From NCBI GenBank assembly GCA_003024785.1, contig PUQB01000101.1, positions 273,501 to 337,500 on the forward strand: 64,000 nucleotides of DNA. Reading direction: 5' to 3'. Shown piece by piece: positions 11,527 to 24,050 of the stretch. The position numbers and the translations under genes are program-made. The notes beneath the pieces were generated by a model. It did no database searches. It saw only the letters and a list, made by a program, of their open reading frames with translations, and was not told the origin of the DNA. Position 1 is the first letter of the stretch; each line of letters begins with the position of its first letter. The stretch comes from Selaginella tamariscina (lineage: Eukaryota > Streptophyta > Lycopodiopsida > Selaginellales > Selaginellaceae).

Positions 11527-12300
11527 AGCTGTGCAGTGACGATATTCAATATATATATGACTTGTATAACACTACTAAGGAATGACCCCCTTTTGCAACG
11601 AAAACTTTTGTTATATTAATTTAATGCAACGTAAATATCAATTTTAAGTTTGCAAAGTGTTATTTGGAACAGTGATTTATATTATTTAAATTTGCCACAT
11701 GTAAAGTTTGTTCAATTTAAAATTTTTTGTGAAGTCCAAAACGATAAATTTTCCTGTTGAAAAAAAATAAAATTACACAATAAATTTAATTTTAAGGTAT
11801 AGTAAGACTAGCGTTATCACTGTAGCCACTGGCTATAGGCTAGTTTGCATAATACAGCCCCTTTTTATTCCAACGTTATTTAGGAGGGATTTAAGATACT
11901 TAGTGTTATGATATGGAAAAAAATTAATGAAATAAATTAAAAAGAAAATCTAAATCCTTATTAAAAACTAGAAAATTAATTTTTTACGGTTAATGCATTT
12001 CTAAATTCACATAGTTTTTTTATTTAAATGCATTTGTGAATGGGTTTTTAGTGTATATTAATTATATGACAATTAAAAGAGTAAAAAAAATGTAGGTAAG
12101 AAACCTTGGGAATGTGAATTTTCCTTTTATTTTTACACATGTTATAAGGTGGGGGGCTACGTTAAAGAGCGTTATGCAAGTGTCCCACAGTGTAGATTAC
12201 TCTCTCCCATTGCTCTTGGCTACTCTCTCTCCACTCTTTTGACCCTTTCTAGCTTACTCATGGGTCTTCTTTTTTCATTTTTGTTTATTTTGATGGTTGG
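11527..12300 (+). repeat. Alternative 5' arm of GDSL unit 1
   Basis: Replaces GDSL exons 1-2 in this copy. Homologous to 23,240-24,050 and 49,640-50,155 (both inverted). It contains the stretch tagccactggcta (imperfect palindrome, about 11,835), aaacgataaattttcctgtt, and a segment with ctacgttaaagagcgttatg (about 12,157) that reads YASVPQCRLL and a hydrophobic tail. Homology with the GDSL-bearing arms starts exactly at ggtgatcaaact (about 12,299), which is the donor side of GDSL intron 2. Confidence 0.65.
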
Positions 12301-12384
12301 TGATCAAACTATTTTACATATTATACACATATACACTTATGCATATATACACACATGATGTATATATGTGTGGGGGTTTTGCAG

Positions 12385-13461
12385 AGTGAGGATATTCCTT
12401 TTGTCGGAACTGAAGTAGCAATTCACACACAGTCAGGGTCGCGATGCAGCAGAGAGCCTACATTTTAATCGAAAGAAATAACTTTATTAGTTACTTGGAG
12501 CAAAAGGAAAACTACACCCCGTTAAAATTCATGGACCTGTTCATTTTCACTATGGCCTTACAATTAGAGGTGACACACACACACACACAACGTATACATA
12601 TTGCAAATCACTCGTGTATGTCTGTTTGATATATGTATATGCATAATACATATTTATTCACATAATTCGAATGTGTTATGTGCTTGAGAAAATTATCAAA
12701 TTGGCCCTCTAGTTTTGTGAATTAGCAAATTGTCTTTAGTTTTTAAAAATTAACAAATTGGCCTTTAGCTTAATAATACACACACATGCAATACATTGTT
12801 TAAAGTTAAAATATATAACACAATGATAAATATATTGTTTAATGTTAAAATATATAACATTGCATATGTGTGTATTATTAAGCTGATTAATAACTCAAGG
12901 TTAATTTGCTAATTTTAAAAAACTAGAGGACAATTTGTTAATCTTATAAAATTAGAGAGCCAATTTGATAATTTTCCCTATGTGCTTTATATTATTATTG
13001 TGTAAATTATGTACGATCGACTTGTATATATTTATGTGGAACGTTGTATAATGCGCTCTCTAGGAGCCGCTAATAGACATGTTCTCTTTGAATACCCATT
13101 GTATGTGATGCATATATGTAATAGTCCAATACATGGTTATGTGTGCATATTTTCCTTTGTTTTCTGTTTAAAAACTTACTTTCTTATGTATCCAGGAGCT
13201 GTACCGACTAGGTGCCTGTGAGATGGTAGTCATTAGAGTCAATCCTTTGGAATGGGACTCAGTCCCAAACTATATGTTTATAAACGGTAACTCGACACAT
13301 ACATGTGTATACAGGAGTTTAACGTTATGATCAAGGAGTATAACAGTGCATTAAAAGTGAAGATTACATAGCTCAAGTAGGATCATGCTAACTTGGTTAT
13401 GACATTGTGTGATGTTTATATTTTAATTCTCTAGTAGCCTCCAAGTAACAATCGTCTTAGA
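12385..13461 (+). pseudogene. GDSL esterase/lipase copy 1 (exons 3-4 only)
   Basis: Plant GDSL hydrolases are secreted SGNH-fold esterases. Exon 3 (12,385-12,569, acceptor gcag, donor gtgaca) keeps NNFISYLEQKENYTPLKFMD and IFTMALQLE, matching the family's GSNDFI block and the following helix. Exon 4 (from 13,196) reads ELYRLGACEMVVIRVNPLEW, the LYxLGARK(x)VV block III region, then NGNSTHTCV. A one-base loss then shifts into FNVMIKEYNSALKVKIT and LCDVY. Exons 1-2, carrying the catalytic GDS and oxyanion parts, are replaced by the alternative 5' arm. The final exon with the catalytic Asp and His was not found. Intron 3 holds a MITE. Confidence 0.8.
12687..12978. mobile_element. Mutator-type MITE in GDSL copy 1 intron 3
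   Basis: Terminal inverted repeats based on GGGAAAATTATCAAATTGGC (left end slightly mutated) with matching AAT..GATAATTTTCCC at the right. The 9-bp flanks TATGTGCTT are identical on both sides. A 9-bp target duplication is the hallmark of Mutator-superfamily elements. The interior is AT-rich without coding capacity. Confidence 0.8.
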
Positions 13462-15355
13462 TACGTGTGCATGTGTATAAATATGTATAAGTTATTGTAT
13501 GTGTGTCTCTCTTGCAAACGTCTTGAATTTCTCTTTATTAGGGGGGTCAATCTTAAACCTTTTGAGGTGGATTTAATGAAATTAACTATGCTCAAATCCA
13601 CCAAATTTTTTATACCAAATCCATCAAATTTAGTGGATTTTAAAATTTATATATTTAAACGTGCATTTTTCCAAATCCACCGAAACATAAAAAATAGCAC
13701 ATTTCATTAAATTTGATGGATATTTAAAATCTGCAGCTCCGGAGGTGCATTTTTATAAATTTACTAAAATGTAAAAATGACAGATTTCATTTTGCACATT
13801 TTCTAAGATTGACCCCTTATTGTACTCTTGTTAAGGAAATAAGACTCTCCCTTTTTCCTTCACCTTATTGTGAATTTAAACATTTTCTTATTATTTTCTA
13901 AAATATATTTATGTGTATTGTACATATGCATACATGTTGTATATATATATATATATAAGTATTATATGGAAAGCTATTAAGTTTCCTTTTCAAATGACAC
14001 CACCCTTGATATCACCTAGTGATTCAATATATTCCTTTTTAAATTTTTTTAATACTGCGGGTATGAAGTCCAATGTTCAAGCTCCAACTCTTTTTTGCTT
14101 TGATAAGGTTGACACAATTATAACACACGCACATGCATATATACATTTTATTTTTGTTTTTACTAATGAATGTAAATCAAATTGCAAATCAGGTTTAAAA
14201 AGTTAGGATAACGGTTTGAAAGGTTAGGATAGTTTTAAAGGATCGCAAATGGGAATGGAAATGATTACTTCATTTGACTTATTAAAGTATGTCTTCACAT
14301 GTAAATTAATATCATATGTACATGCTAGTTGAAATGTAATGTATTATACTTCATAATATAACTCTAAATGTACGCATGTAGTTTTGATATGTATAATTAT
14401 ATATGTATTTATGTGTGTTCTATGTTATAAAAAATATTTTTGTAATATGCACCACCATTTCCAACTTTAAAACCAACAGCCCATGATTTACCCAGTTGTC
14501 GTGTGTTAATCATTGTCCAATTCAAAAACGTCTTGGAATAATACAACTAAAATGAATAAATCACCAACCTTAACATATTCCATATCCTATATTAGTCTTT
14601 TGGCATAACATTTAGTAGCATGTCTAAGTTCCAATTACATGCAACCACTTATGTAACCGAAACTTGGGCATGCCACTGATTGTTGTGTTGGAACATTAAT
14701 ATTAAAATGTGAAACATATTAAGATCGGTGATTTACCCTTTTTAATTATGTTACTTCAGAACATTTTTAAATTAAATAATAATAACACCTAGTAATTGGG
14801 TAATATCATAAGTTATCGATTATGAAATTAGAGATGATAATGTTTATTATAAAAATATTTCTTATATGCATTAATCATTATTTACATATAAGACACGTGT
14901 AAATACATACACAACCATATATATTAAACTTACACCTACACATGCACATATACATGTCTTAAAATTATATTATAATGTATAAAATGTTACTCCGACCAAC
15001 ACACACATATAATATTAATCTGTATATGGAGGTTTTACCTTAATAAGTTTAAGAGAGTCATCTCCATTTTCATTTCCAAGTCCTTCGGAAACCACCTTAA
15101 CTTCCTGAACTTATTTACAATTTGATTTATATTCATTAATAAAAACAAAATTAAATGTGTGTGTACATGTGTGTGTTATAATTGTGTCAACTTTATCAAA
15201 GAAGAGAGAATAGAGGCTCAAATAGTGAACTTGATACTTTACACAATATTAAAATTAACATTTAAAAAAAAAAAAAAAAACAAGTAATAGTGAGGATAAT
15301 GTTACTTAAAAAGGAGACCAAGTAGGAATTTAGGCTTTCCATATAATAACTATAT

Positions 15356-15406
<51 letters not shown>

Positions 15407-15690
15407 CACACACACACACATATATATATATATAAACCATAACATATATGTATACATACAACACAAATATATTTTAAAAAACAATAAGAAAATGTATAAA
15501 CTCACAAGAAGGTGAAAGGGAAGGGATAATCATTTTCCTAAGTAAGAGCCATAAGCCCTACAATAAAGAAAAATTCAAAACATTTACAAAAGAAATACAT
15601 ATACAACAAATTACACATATCTATACACATGCACACGTATCTAAAATATTTGGAGGTTGCTAAAAAATTAGAATATAAACATCATAATAA
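13462..15690. other. Tail-to-tail junction of GDSL copies 1 and 2
   Basis: Contains the symmetry centre near 14,645. For example, aatcaccaaccttaacatat (about 14,560) recurs in inverted, diverged form near 14,720. A tail with ttttcaaatgacaccacc near 13,990 is mirrored by the 15,300-15,560 region. It also holds TA, GA and CA microsatellites (15,352-15,432). The missing last GDSL exon should lie here, but nothing with a DACCG or HPT-type motif is readable. Confidence 0.6.
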
Positions 15691-17300
15691 TAATATAATA
15701 ACCAAATCAGCGTTATCTTGCTTTAGCTATGCCATCTTCACCCATAATGCACCATTATACTCTTTAATTTTAACATTCAACTCCTATATACACTTGTGTG
15801 CCAAGTTACCCTTTAGAAACAAATAATTTGGGACTAAGTCCATCCTAAAAGACTGACTTTAACGACTATCATCTTACAGCCACGTACAACTCTTAAATAC
15901 ATAAAAAAAAAGCTTTTAAAAAAAACAAAGGAAAAATATGCACACATAACCATGTATTGGACAATTACATGTATGCATCACATTGTACGTGGGTATTAAA
16001 AGAAGAACGTGCTTATTAACGCTCCTAGAGAGTGCGTTACACAACGTTCCAATATACACACACAGATATATATGTAAAATTATATATGTGTCTGACAGTG
16101 CAAGTCAATCCGTACACAACAGCAATAGAAAGCACATACGGAGAATTATCAAATTAGCCCTTTAATTTTATGAAATTATCAAATTATTTTTTATAACAAA
16201 TTAACCTTGAGTCATTAATCAACTTAATAATGCAATGTTATATATTTTAGCATTAAACAATATATTTATCATATATTTTAACTTTAAACAATGTATTGCA
16301 TGTGTGTGTGGGTGCATGTGTGTGTGATTATTAAGCTAAAGGCCAATTTGCTAATTTTCAAAAACTAAAAAACAATTTGCTAATTCATAAAACTAAAGGG
16401 CCAATGTGATAATTTCCCAAGCACATAACACATTCAAAATTATGTGAATAAATAGGTATTATGCATATGCATATATCAAACAGACATACACAAGTGATTT
16501 GCAATATGCATATGTTGTATGTGTGTGTGTCACCTCTAACTTAAGGCTAGAGTGAAAATGAACAAGTCTGTGAATTCTAACGGGGTGTAGTTCTCCTTCT
16601 GCACCAAGTAACCATTTCTTCCTATTGAAATGTAGTGTACTGATTGGGACATAAGGCTCTCTGCTACGTTGCGACCTTACTGTGCACGAATTGCTGTTTC
16701 AGTTCCGACATCTGCCGAATCTGTTCAGTAAAAAGAATCTCACCCTGCAAAGCCCCACACATATATACATCGTGTGTGTATATATACATAAGTGTATACG
16801 TGTATAATATATGTAACATAGTTTGATCACCAGCAATACTGAAATCTTATTAAGTCGTAATCGATTTCACAGAAAATGCCGGCTCCCACGGACGCTATGT
16901 TGGTAAGGTTAATTCCGCTAAGATATGGAGGCGGAAAGGGGAGTCCGACCTGAACAACTACATAAACGAACAAAGTAATAACAGGGATGGTAAAGAGACA
17001 CTTACCCAGACGATTGAGGCTCAGCCGTCCATTGATTAATCTCTTGGTTGGCCAATGCGTATCGAAATCCCCGCCGTATGACGGCAGATCGGCTCGGGAA
17101 GAGCCCTCCGGAAACAAATATTATTCTCAACATTTCATCACCGTATATGAAGAATACAGGTGTTTCTTCCGACCGCGGCTGCTACAGCGATTCGGAAGAA
17201 GACTAAAAAAGGCGCCATCAGCAACAGCAAAAACGAAGGATGAGAAGCAAAATCATGCTTTGAGATCCATAAGAAAGATAAAAAAGATCATTTTTTTTAC
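15690..17300 (-). pseudogene. GDSL esterase/lipase copy 2
   Basis: Exon 1 (about 17,260-17,006) reads SSRADLPSYGGDFDTHWPTK, then NGRLSLNRL, to a GTAAGT donor (17,000-17,005). Exon 2 (16,949-16,831) reads VGLPFPPPYLSGINLTN, then ASVGAGIFCEID, matching the family pattern LGLPxxPPYL...GVNFASxGAGI. Exon 3 (16,744-16,534) and a decayed exon 4 (start about 15,893) follow in order. This copy keeps the best exon 2. The GDS block region upstream of ADLPSYG is damaged. It faces copy 3 head to head across the 17,765 centre. Confidence 0.8.
16140..16418. mobile_element. Mutator-type MITE in GDSL copy 2 intron 3
   Basis: Same element as at 12,687 in inverted orientation, with flanks AAGCACATA on both sides (the reverse complement of TATGTGCTT). 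The shared target duplication shows that the insertion preceded the duplication of the GDSL units. Confidence 0.75.
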
Positions 17301-18270
17301 AAGAATACAGAACATTAATCCATAGATGCATCAAACGGAAAGAGCTAACATTGATTAAGGAACCCATCTTTACTAACTTATTTATGATGGTGCCATAACC
17401 TTTGGTGCCCAGCTTAAGACTTCTTGCTGCTCGAAACCCTATCCAATCCATGCTACCTGTTCAAGCAAAGAACATAGGTCATTCAAACAAAGTTCTAATG
17501 TGGTGAAAATAAGTAGAAAAACAAAAAAAATATTTGCATTTCATTTAAAGATTCAAAAAATCATTCTTTTGATCAAATATACAGCAAAAGATATTTTTTA
17601 GATTGAATAAAAACTAAAAATCATTAAGAAATACAAAAAAATGAAAAAAAAATGATGAAACAAAGAGAACTCAAGCAATAACATTAATTTAAACAAAATT
17701 TCTCTCCTTACTAATCTCTCTATGATGCATCACGTCTTATCTTCGAAATCCTATTCAATGAAACCTTATTCAACGAAGGTTTCGAGCAACAAGACGCAAT
17801 GCATCACAAAAAATTTAATAAGAAATAAAATTCTTATTTGAATCAATATTATTGCTTGAACTCCCTTCATTTCATTATATTTTCTTCATCTTTTTCATCT
17901 TTCTTATCAATTTTCAATTTTCATTCAGTCCAAAACATGTCTTTTGCCATATAATTGATAAAAAAATAATTTGTTTATCTCTGAATGGAATGCAGATGTT
18001 TTGTTGCTTTTCTACTTGTATTTCACGACATTAGACCTGCGCAGGCGGGGTTCAATGGGCATTGAGCAGCGGGGGCGGCTAATGCACCACCATCTTCGGC
18101 TTTGGGGCACTGGTGGGCAATGACCTATGGCGTGTGTTCTTCACTTGAACCGGTAGTGCGGATTGGATACGGTTTAGAACAGTAAAAAGTAGTGAGTTGG
18201 GCACCAAGGGTTATGGCACCATCACAAATAGGTTAGTAAGGATGGGTTCCTCGCGTGAATCTCCTTCCGT
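17301..18270. repeat. Head-to-head centre between GDSL copies 2 and 3
   Basis: Inverted repeat around about 17,765. The segments 17,380-17,460 and 18,130-18,260 (caccaagggttatggc, ggattggatac/agggttt, gatgcatc) mirror each other, as do 17,640-17,760 and 17,770-17,900. Direct relatives occur twice at 44,285-44,700. A short GC-rich stretch at 18,035-18,120 (cgcaggcggggttcaatggg) is unique to this copy. Confidence 0.65.
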
Positions 18271-19945
18271 TTGATGCATCTATGGATAGAAAAAATGATT
18301 TTTTCATCTTTCTTATGGGCGCTTCTCATCCTTCGTTTTTGCCTGAAATGCAGATGTTCTGTTGCTGACGGCACCTTTTCTGGTCCTCTTCTGAATCGCT
18401 ATAGCAGCCGCTGTCAGAAGAAACACCTTATAGGTGATGACTCACCTGTAAATGTTGAGAATAATAGCTGTTTCCGGAGGGCTCTTCCCCGAGCCGATTT
18501 GCCGTCATACGGCGGGGATTTCGATACGCATTGGCCAACCAGGAGATTAATCAATGGACGGTTGAGCCTCAATCGTCTGGGTAAGTGTCTCTTTACCATC
18601 CCTGTTGTTATTACTTTGTTCGTTTCAGATCGGACTCCCCTTTCCGCCTCCATAAGCGGCGTTAACTTTACCAACATAGTTAAAGGAGCCAATTTTGCGT
18701 CCATGGGAGCCGGCATTTTCTGTGAAATCGATTACGACTTAGTAAGATTTCAGTACTGCTGGTGATCAAATACTGTAATATATTATACACGTATACATTT
18801 ATGCATATATACACACACGATGTATATATGTGTGGGGGGCTTTGCAGGGTGAGAATATTCTTTTTACTGAATAGATTCGGCAGATGTCGGAACTGAAGCA
18901 GCAATTCGTACACAGTCAGGGTCGCGCGGAGCAAAGAGCCTTATGTCCAAATCAGTACACTACATTTCAATAGGAAGAAATGGTTACTTGGTGCAGAAGG
19001 AGAACTACACCTGTTAGAAGTCACGGACTTGCTCATTTTCACTCTAGCCTTACAGTTAGAGGTGACACACACACATACAACATATGCATATTGCAAATCA
19101 CTGGTGTATGTCTGTTTGATATATGCATATGCATAATACGTATTTATTCACATAATTTCGAATGTGTTATGTGCTTGGGAAATTATTACATTGGCCCTTT
19201 ATGCAATACATTGTTTAAAGTTAAAATATATAACACAATGATAAATATATTGTTTAATGTTAAAATATATAACACTGCATGTGTGTGTATTATTAAGTTG
19301 ATTAATGACTCAAGGTTAATTTGTTAATTTTAAAATCTAAAGAAATTTGCTAATTTTAACATTAAGAGGCTAATTTTATAATTTTCTGTATGTGCTTTCT
19401 ATTACTATTGTGTAAATTGTACGGATTAACTTGCATTGTCACAACATATATAAATTTTACATATATATCTGTGTATGTATATTAGAACGTTGTGTAACTG
19501 TTTAGGAGCCGTTAATAGTTACGTTCTTCTTTTAAATACTCACGTACAATGTGATGCATACATATAATAGTTTAATACATGGTTATGTGTGTATATTTCT
19601 CTTTCTCTTTTTTTTATTTAAAAACTTATTTTTTTATGTATCTAAGAGTCGTACGTGCCAGTAAAAGATAATCATTAAAGTCAGTCTTTTGGGATGGGAC
19701 TTAATCTTAATAAATTATTTATTTCTAGACATTAAAATCGGTCTTTTGGGATGAGACTTAATCTTAAAGTATTTATTTCTAAAGGGTAACTTGACACACA
19801 TGGAGTTTAATGTTATAATTAAGGAGTATAACGGTGCATTAAGAGTAAAGATGGTATAGCTTAAGCAGGAATACTGACTTGATTATCACATTATCACTGT
19901 GATATTTATATTCTAATTCTTTAACAACCTCCAAGTATCTTAGAT
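18271..19945 (+). pseudogene. GDSL esterase/lipase copy 3
   Basis: The most complete copy. Exon 1 (to 18,580) has a hydrophobic leader (MIFSSFLWALLILRFCLKC). It then has a block I remnant, GDDSPVNVENNSCFRRALPR, where the family has GDSxxDxGNN, then ADLPSYGGDFDTHWPTRRLI and NGRLSLN. Intron 1 is 18,581-18,628 (GTAAGT..TTTCAG, 48 bp). Exon 2 (18,629-18,761) reads SGVNFTNIVKGANFASMGAG. Exon 3 (18,848-19,061) begins GENILFTE, then a TAG stop, then IRQMSELKQQF. Exon 4 (about 19,647 on) is badly decayed but keeps FNVIIKEYNGAL-like sequence. The inserted Asp in GDDS and the internal stop argue against function. Confidence 0.82.
19177..19386. mobile_element. Mutator-type MITE in GDSL copy 3 intron 3
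   Basis: A shortened copy of the intron 3 MITE with flank tatgtgctt on both sides. Internal deletions reduce it to about 210 bp. Confidence 0.7.
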
Positions 19946-20194
19946 ACGTGTGCATGTATATAGATATGTATAAATTATTATAAGTGTATATCTTTTATAG
20001 ATGTTTTAAATTTTCTTTATTATAAAGGTTGTAACTCTTACTTAGGAAACATGATTATTCCTTTCTCTTTCACCTTCTTGAGTTTACACATTTTTTATTG
20101 TTTTCTAAATGTATTTATGTGTGTTGTATGTATGCATACATGTTATGTGTTTATATATATATGTATATATAAATTGTTATTATATAAATCATGT

Positions 20195-20226
<32 letters not shown>

Positions 20227-21783
20227 CTATATGAAAAAGTCTAAATTCCTAGAGTTTCTTTTTCAAGTGACATTATCTTCGTTATTATTTGTTCCTTTTT
20301 TAATTTTTTAAATGTTAATTTTAATATTATATAAAGTATTAGGTTTAGTGTTCGAGTTTCTTATTTTTTCTTCACTTAATAGGGTTGACACAATTATAAC
20401 ATACACATGCATATGCACACACGTTTTATTTTGTTTTTATTAATGAATATAAATTAAATTATAAATTAGGTTTGGAAGGTTCAAGTAGTGATTCGGGAGG
20501 TTCAGGTGGTGATTCGGGAGGTTTAGGTGGTTTTAAAGAATTTGGAAATGAGAATGGAGATGATCATTTCATTAAAATTATTAAAGTAAGTCTTCATATA
20601 TAGATTAATATTATATGTGCGTACTGGTTAGAGTGATATTTTATACATTATAATATATTTTAAGAAATGAAATTAAACATAAACATGTATATGTGTGTGT
20701 GTAGGTGATTTAATATATTATTGTATGTATTTACATGTGTTTTATATGTAAATAATGATTATACATATAAAAAATATTTTTGTAATAAACATTACTCTTT
20801 AGCTTCAAAATCGGTAACTTATGATATTACTTGACTATTAAGTGTTATTATCATTCAATTTAAAAATGTTATGAAATAACACGGTTAAAAAGGGTAAATC
20901 ATTAACCTTAATATATTTCATATTTTAATGTTAATGTTTTAACACAATAATTAATGGCATGTCCAAGTTCTGGCTACATAGGTGGTTGTATGTAACTAGA
21001 ACTTTAGGTATGTAATCGAAACTTAGTATGTTACTGAATGTTGTATTAAAAAATTAACATAGGATGTGAAATATTTAATGTTGGTGATTTATCCTTTTTA
21101 ATTATATTACTCCAGAACGTTTTTTAATTGGACGACGATTAACACTTAGTAACCGGGTGACATCATGAATTATTGGTTTGAAGTTAAAAATGGTGATGCA
21201 TGTTACAAAAATATTTCTTTATGTATTAATCATTATTTACATAAATATATATAAATATATACATAATTATATATATTAAAACTTACATCTACACATGTGT
21301 ACATATACATGTACATGTATTTTACAATCTCATCCCTTAGAATTATAATTATAAAGTATAATACTACATTCTGATCAGTACGTACATATGATATTAATTT
21401 ATATATAAATGTATATTTTAATAAGTTTAAGGAAGTAATCATTTCCATTTACATTTGCGGTCCTCTAAACCACCCCAGCCTTTAGAACCTGATTTGCAAT
21501 TTATTATATTCATTAGTAAAAACAAAAATAAAATGTGTCAACCTTATGAGAACAAGGAAGAGTCAGAAGCTTAAACATTGGACCTTATACCCCACACAAT
21601 ATTAAAATTAGCATTTAAAAGATTAAAGAAAGAATATATTAAATCACCAAAGTGATAGAGAGGGTGGTGTCTCTTGAAAAGGAGACTCAATAGGAACTTA
21701 GGCTTTCCATATAATTATATATATATATAACATACATTTGTATAATAATAAATATACATACATACATACTATATACATATACA

Positions 21784-21815
<32 letters not shown>

Positions 21816-22039
21816 TATTATATATATATAAATACAAACATGTATGCATACATATAATGCACATAAATATATTTTAGAAAACAATAAGAAAATGTGTAAA
21901 CTCACAAGAAAGTGAAGGGGAAAGGGACAGTTTTGTTTCCTGAGTAGGAACTACAAGCCTGCAATAAAGAGGAATTCAAAATGTCTGCAACAGAGATACA
22001 CGTACAATGGCTTACACATATTTATACACACACGTATCT

Positions 22040-23164
22040 AAGACGATTGTTATAAGGCTGCTGAGAATTGAAATATAAACATCACAGAATGTGATAACCA
22101 AGTCAATGTAATCCTACTTGAGCTATGTAATTTCACCTTTAATGCACTGTTATACTCCTTAATTATAACGTTAAACTCCTATATACACCTGTGTGTGTCA
22201 AACTACCGTCTATAAACATATAGTTTGGGACTGAGTCCCATACCAAAGGACTAACTCTAATACTATCATATTACGGGCACCCATTCGGTACAACTCCTGG
22301 ATACATAAGAAAATAATAAGTTTTTGAACATAAAACAAAGAGAAAATTGCACCATAACCATGTATTAGACTATTACATGTATGCATCACATACAATGGGA
22401 TGGGTATTCAAAGAAGAACATGCTTATTAGAGTCTCTTAGAGAGTGCATTACACAACGTTCCACATAGATATATATGTAGAAATTTATATATGTATGTGT
22501 GACAATGCAAGTCGATCGGTATATAATTTACACAATAGTTTAGAAAGTGGGAAAATTATTAAATTGGCCCTAATTTTATGAAATTAACAAATTGTCTTCT
22601 AGTTTTTTAAAATTAGCAAATTAATCTTGAGTTATTAATCCGCTTAATAATACACACATATGTATATTTTAACATTAAACAATATATTTTCATTGTGTTA
22701 TATATTTTAACTTTAAACAATGTATTGCATTGTGTGTGGGTGCATGTGTGTGTATTTTAAGCTAAGGCTAATTTATTAATTTTTAAAAACTAAAGAACAA
22801 TTTGCTAATTCATAAAACTAGAGGGCCAATTTGATAATTTTCCCAAGCACATAACACTTCGAACGATGTCGATAAATACGTATTATGCATATACATATTA
22901 TCAACAAACATACACGAGTGATTTGTAATATGCATACGTTGTGTGTGTAATGTATGTCACCTCTAATTGTAAGGCCAGAGTGAAATGAGCAGGGTCTGAA
23001 ATTTTAATGGGGTGTAGTTCTCCTTTTGCTCCAAGTAACTAATAAAGTTATTTCTTTCGATTAAAATGTAGTGTATTAATTTGGACATAAGGCTCTCTGC
23101 TGCATCGCGACCCTGACTGTGCATGAATTGCTACTTCAGTTCTGACAAAAGGAATATTCTCACT
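22040..23164 (-). pseudogene. GDSL esterase/lipase copy 4 (exons 3-4)
   Basis: Exon 3 runs 23,164-22,961 and exon 4 starts at 22,296 after a CAG acceptor, reading ELYRMGARNMIVLELVLWYG. This keeps the LYxxGAR core better than copy 1. As in copy 1, exons 1-2 are replaced by the alternative 5' arm (23,240-24,050). Stops and frameshifts are frequent. Confidence 0.78.
22549..22844. mobile_element. Mutator-type MITE in GDSL copy 4 intron 3
   Basis: Inverted copy of the intron 3 MITE (GGGAAAATTATT..GATAATTTTCCC). The right flank AAGCACATA is kept; the left flank is partly deleted. Confidence 0.72.
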
Positions 23165-23239
23165 CTGCAAAACCCCCACACATATATACATCGTGTGTGT
23201 ATATATGCATAAGTGTATATGTGTATAATATATGTAACA

Positions 23240-24050
23240 TAGTTTGATCACCATTCAGAAAATCAAAATAAACAAAAATGAAAATAGGAAGACCCATGAG
23301 TAAGTTAGAAAGGGTCAAAAGAGTGGAGAGAGAATAGCCAAGAGCAATGGGAAAGAGTAATCTACACTGTGGGACACTTGCATAACACGGCTCCTTAACG
23401 TAGCCCCCTTTATAACATGTATAATAAATAAAAAGAAAATTCACATTTCCAAAGGTTTCTTACCTATATTTTTTTAACTCTTTTTATTCTTTTAATTATT
23501 ATATAATTAATATATATTAAAAACCCATTCACAAATGCATTTAAATATAAAAAAATATGTTAATTCAAAAATGCATTAATCCTAAAGAGTTAATTTTCTA
23601 ATTTTTAATTAGGATTTGAAGTTTTTTTAAAATTTATTTTATTAAATTTTTTCTATATCATAACACTAGGTATCCTAAATCCTTCTTAAATAACATTAAA
23701 ATAAAAAGGGGTTGTATTCTGCAAACTAGCCTATAGCCAGTGGCTATAGTGATAAAGCTAGTCCTATTGTACTTTAAAATTAAATTTATTAATTTTTTTT
23801 CAACAGGAAAATTTATCGTTTTGGACTTAACAAAAAAAATTAAATTGAACAAACTATACATTACAACGTTGTGTTACATGTGGCAAATTTAAATAATATA
23901 AATCACTGTTCCAAATAACACTTTGCAAACTTAAAATTGATATTTACGTTGCATCAAATTAATATAGCAAAAGATTTCGTTGCAACCTTAGTAGTGTTAT
24001 ACAAGTCATATATATATTGAATATCGTCACTGCGTGTTTACATACAACTG
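23240..24050 (-). repeat. Alternative 5' arm of GDSL unit 2
   Basis: Inverted homologue of 11,527-12,300. It carries a nearly perfect 19-bp palindrome, CTATAGCCAGTGGCTATAG, at 23,731-23,749, which is decayed in the other two copies, next to ggggttgtattctgcaaact. The boundary near 24,050 coincides with the outer end of the giant palindrome. Confidence 0.65.

Larger units (their letters stand above)
11527..24050. repeat. Giant nested palindrome of GDSL units
   Basis: The left end (cagtgacgatattcaatata, 11,533) and right end (its reverse complement near 24,025) match. Inside are four gene copies in order + - + -. Symmetry centres lie near 14,645 (two copies tail to tail), 17,765 (two copies head to head, around cttcgaaatcctattcaatg and its inverse) and 20,985 (tail to tail). 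The whole is therefore an inverted repeat of about 6.2-kb arms, each arm itself an inverted repeat of about 3 kb. The arms have diverged by many substitutions and indels, so the structure is old rather than an assembly artefact. Confidence 0.8.

Noticed and set aside
11527-24050. LTR retrotransposon as the source of the repeats
   Set aside because: The large repeats are inverted, not direct. No primer-binding site, polypurine tract or pol domains are seen.
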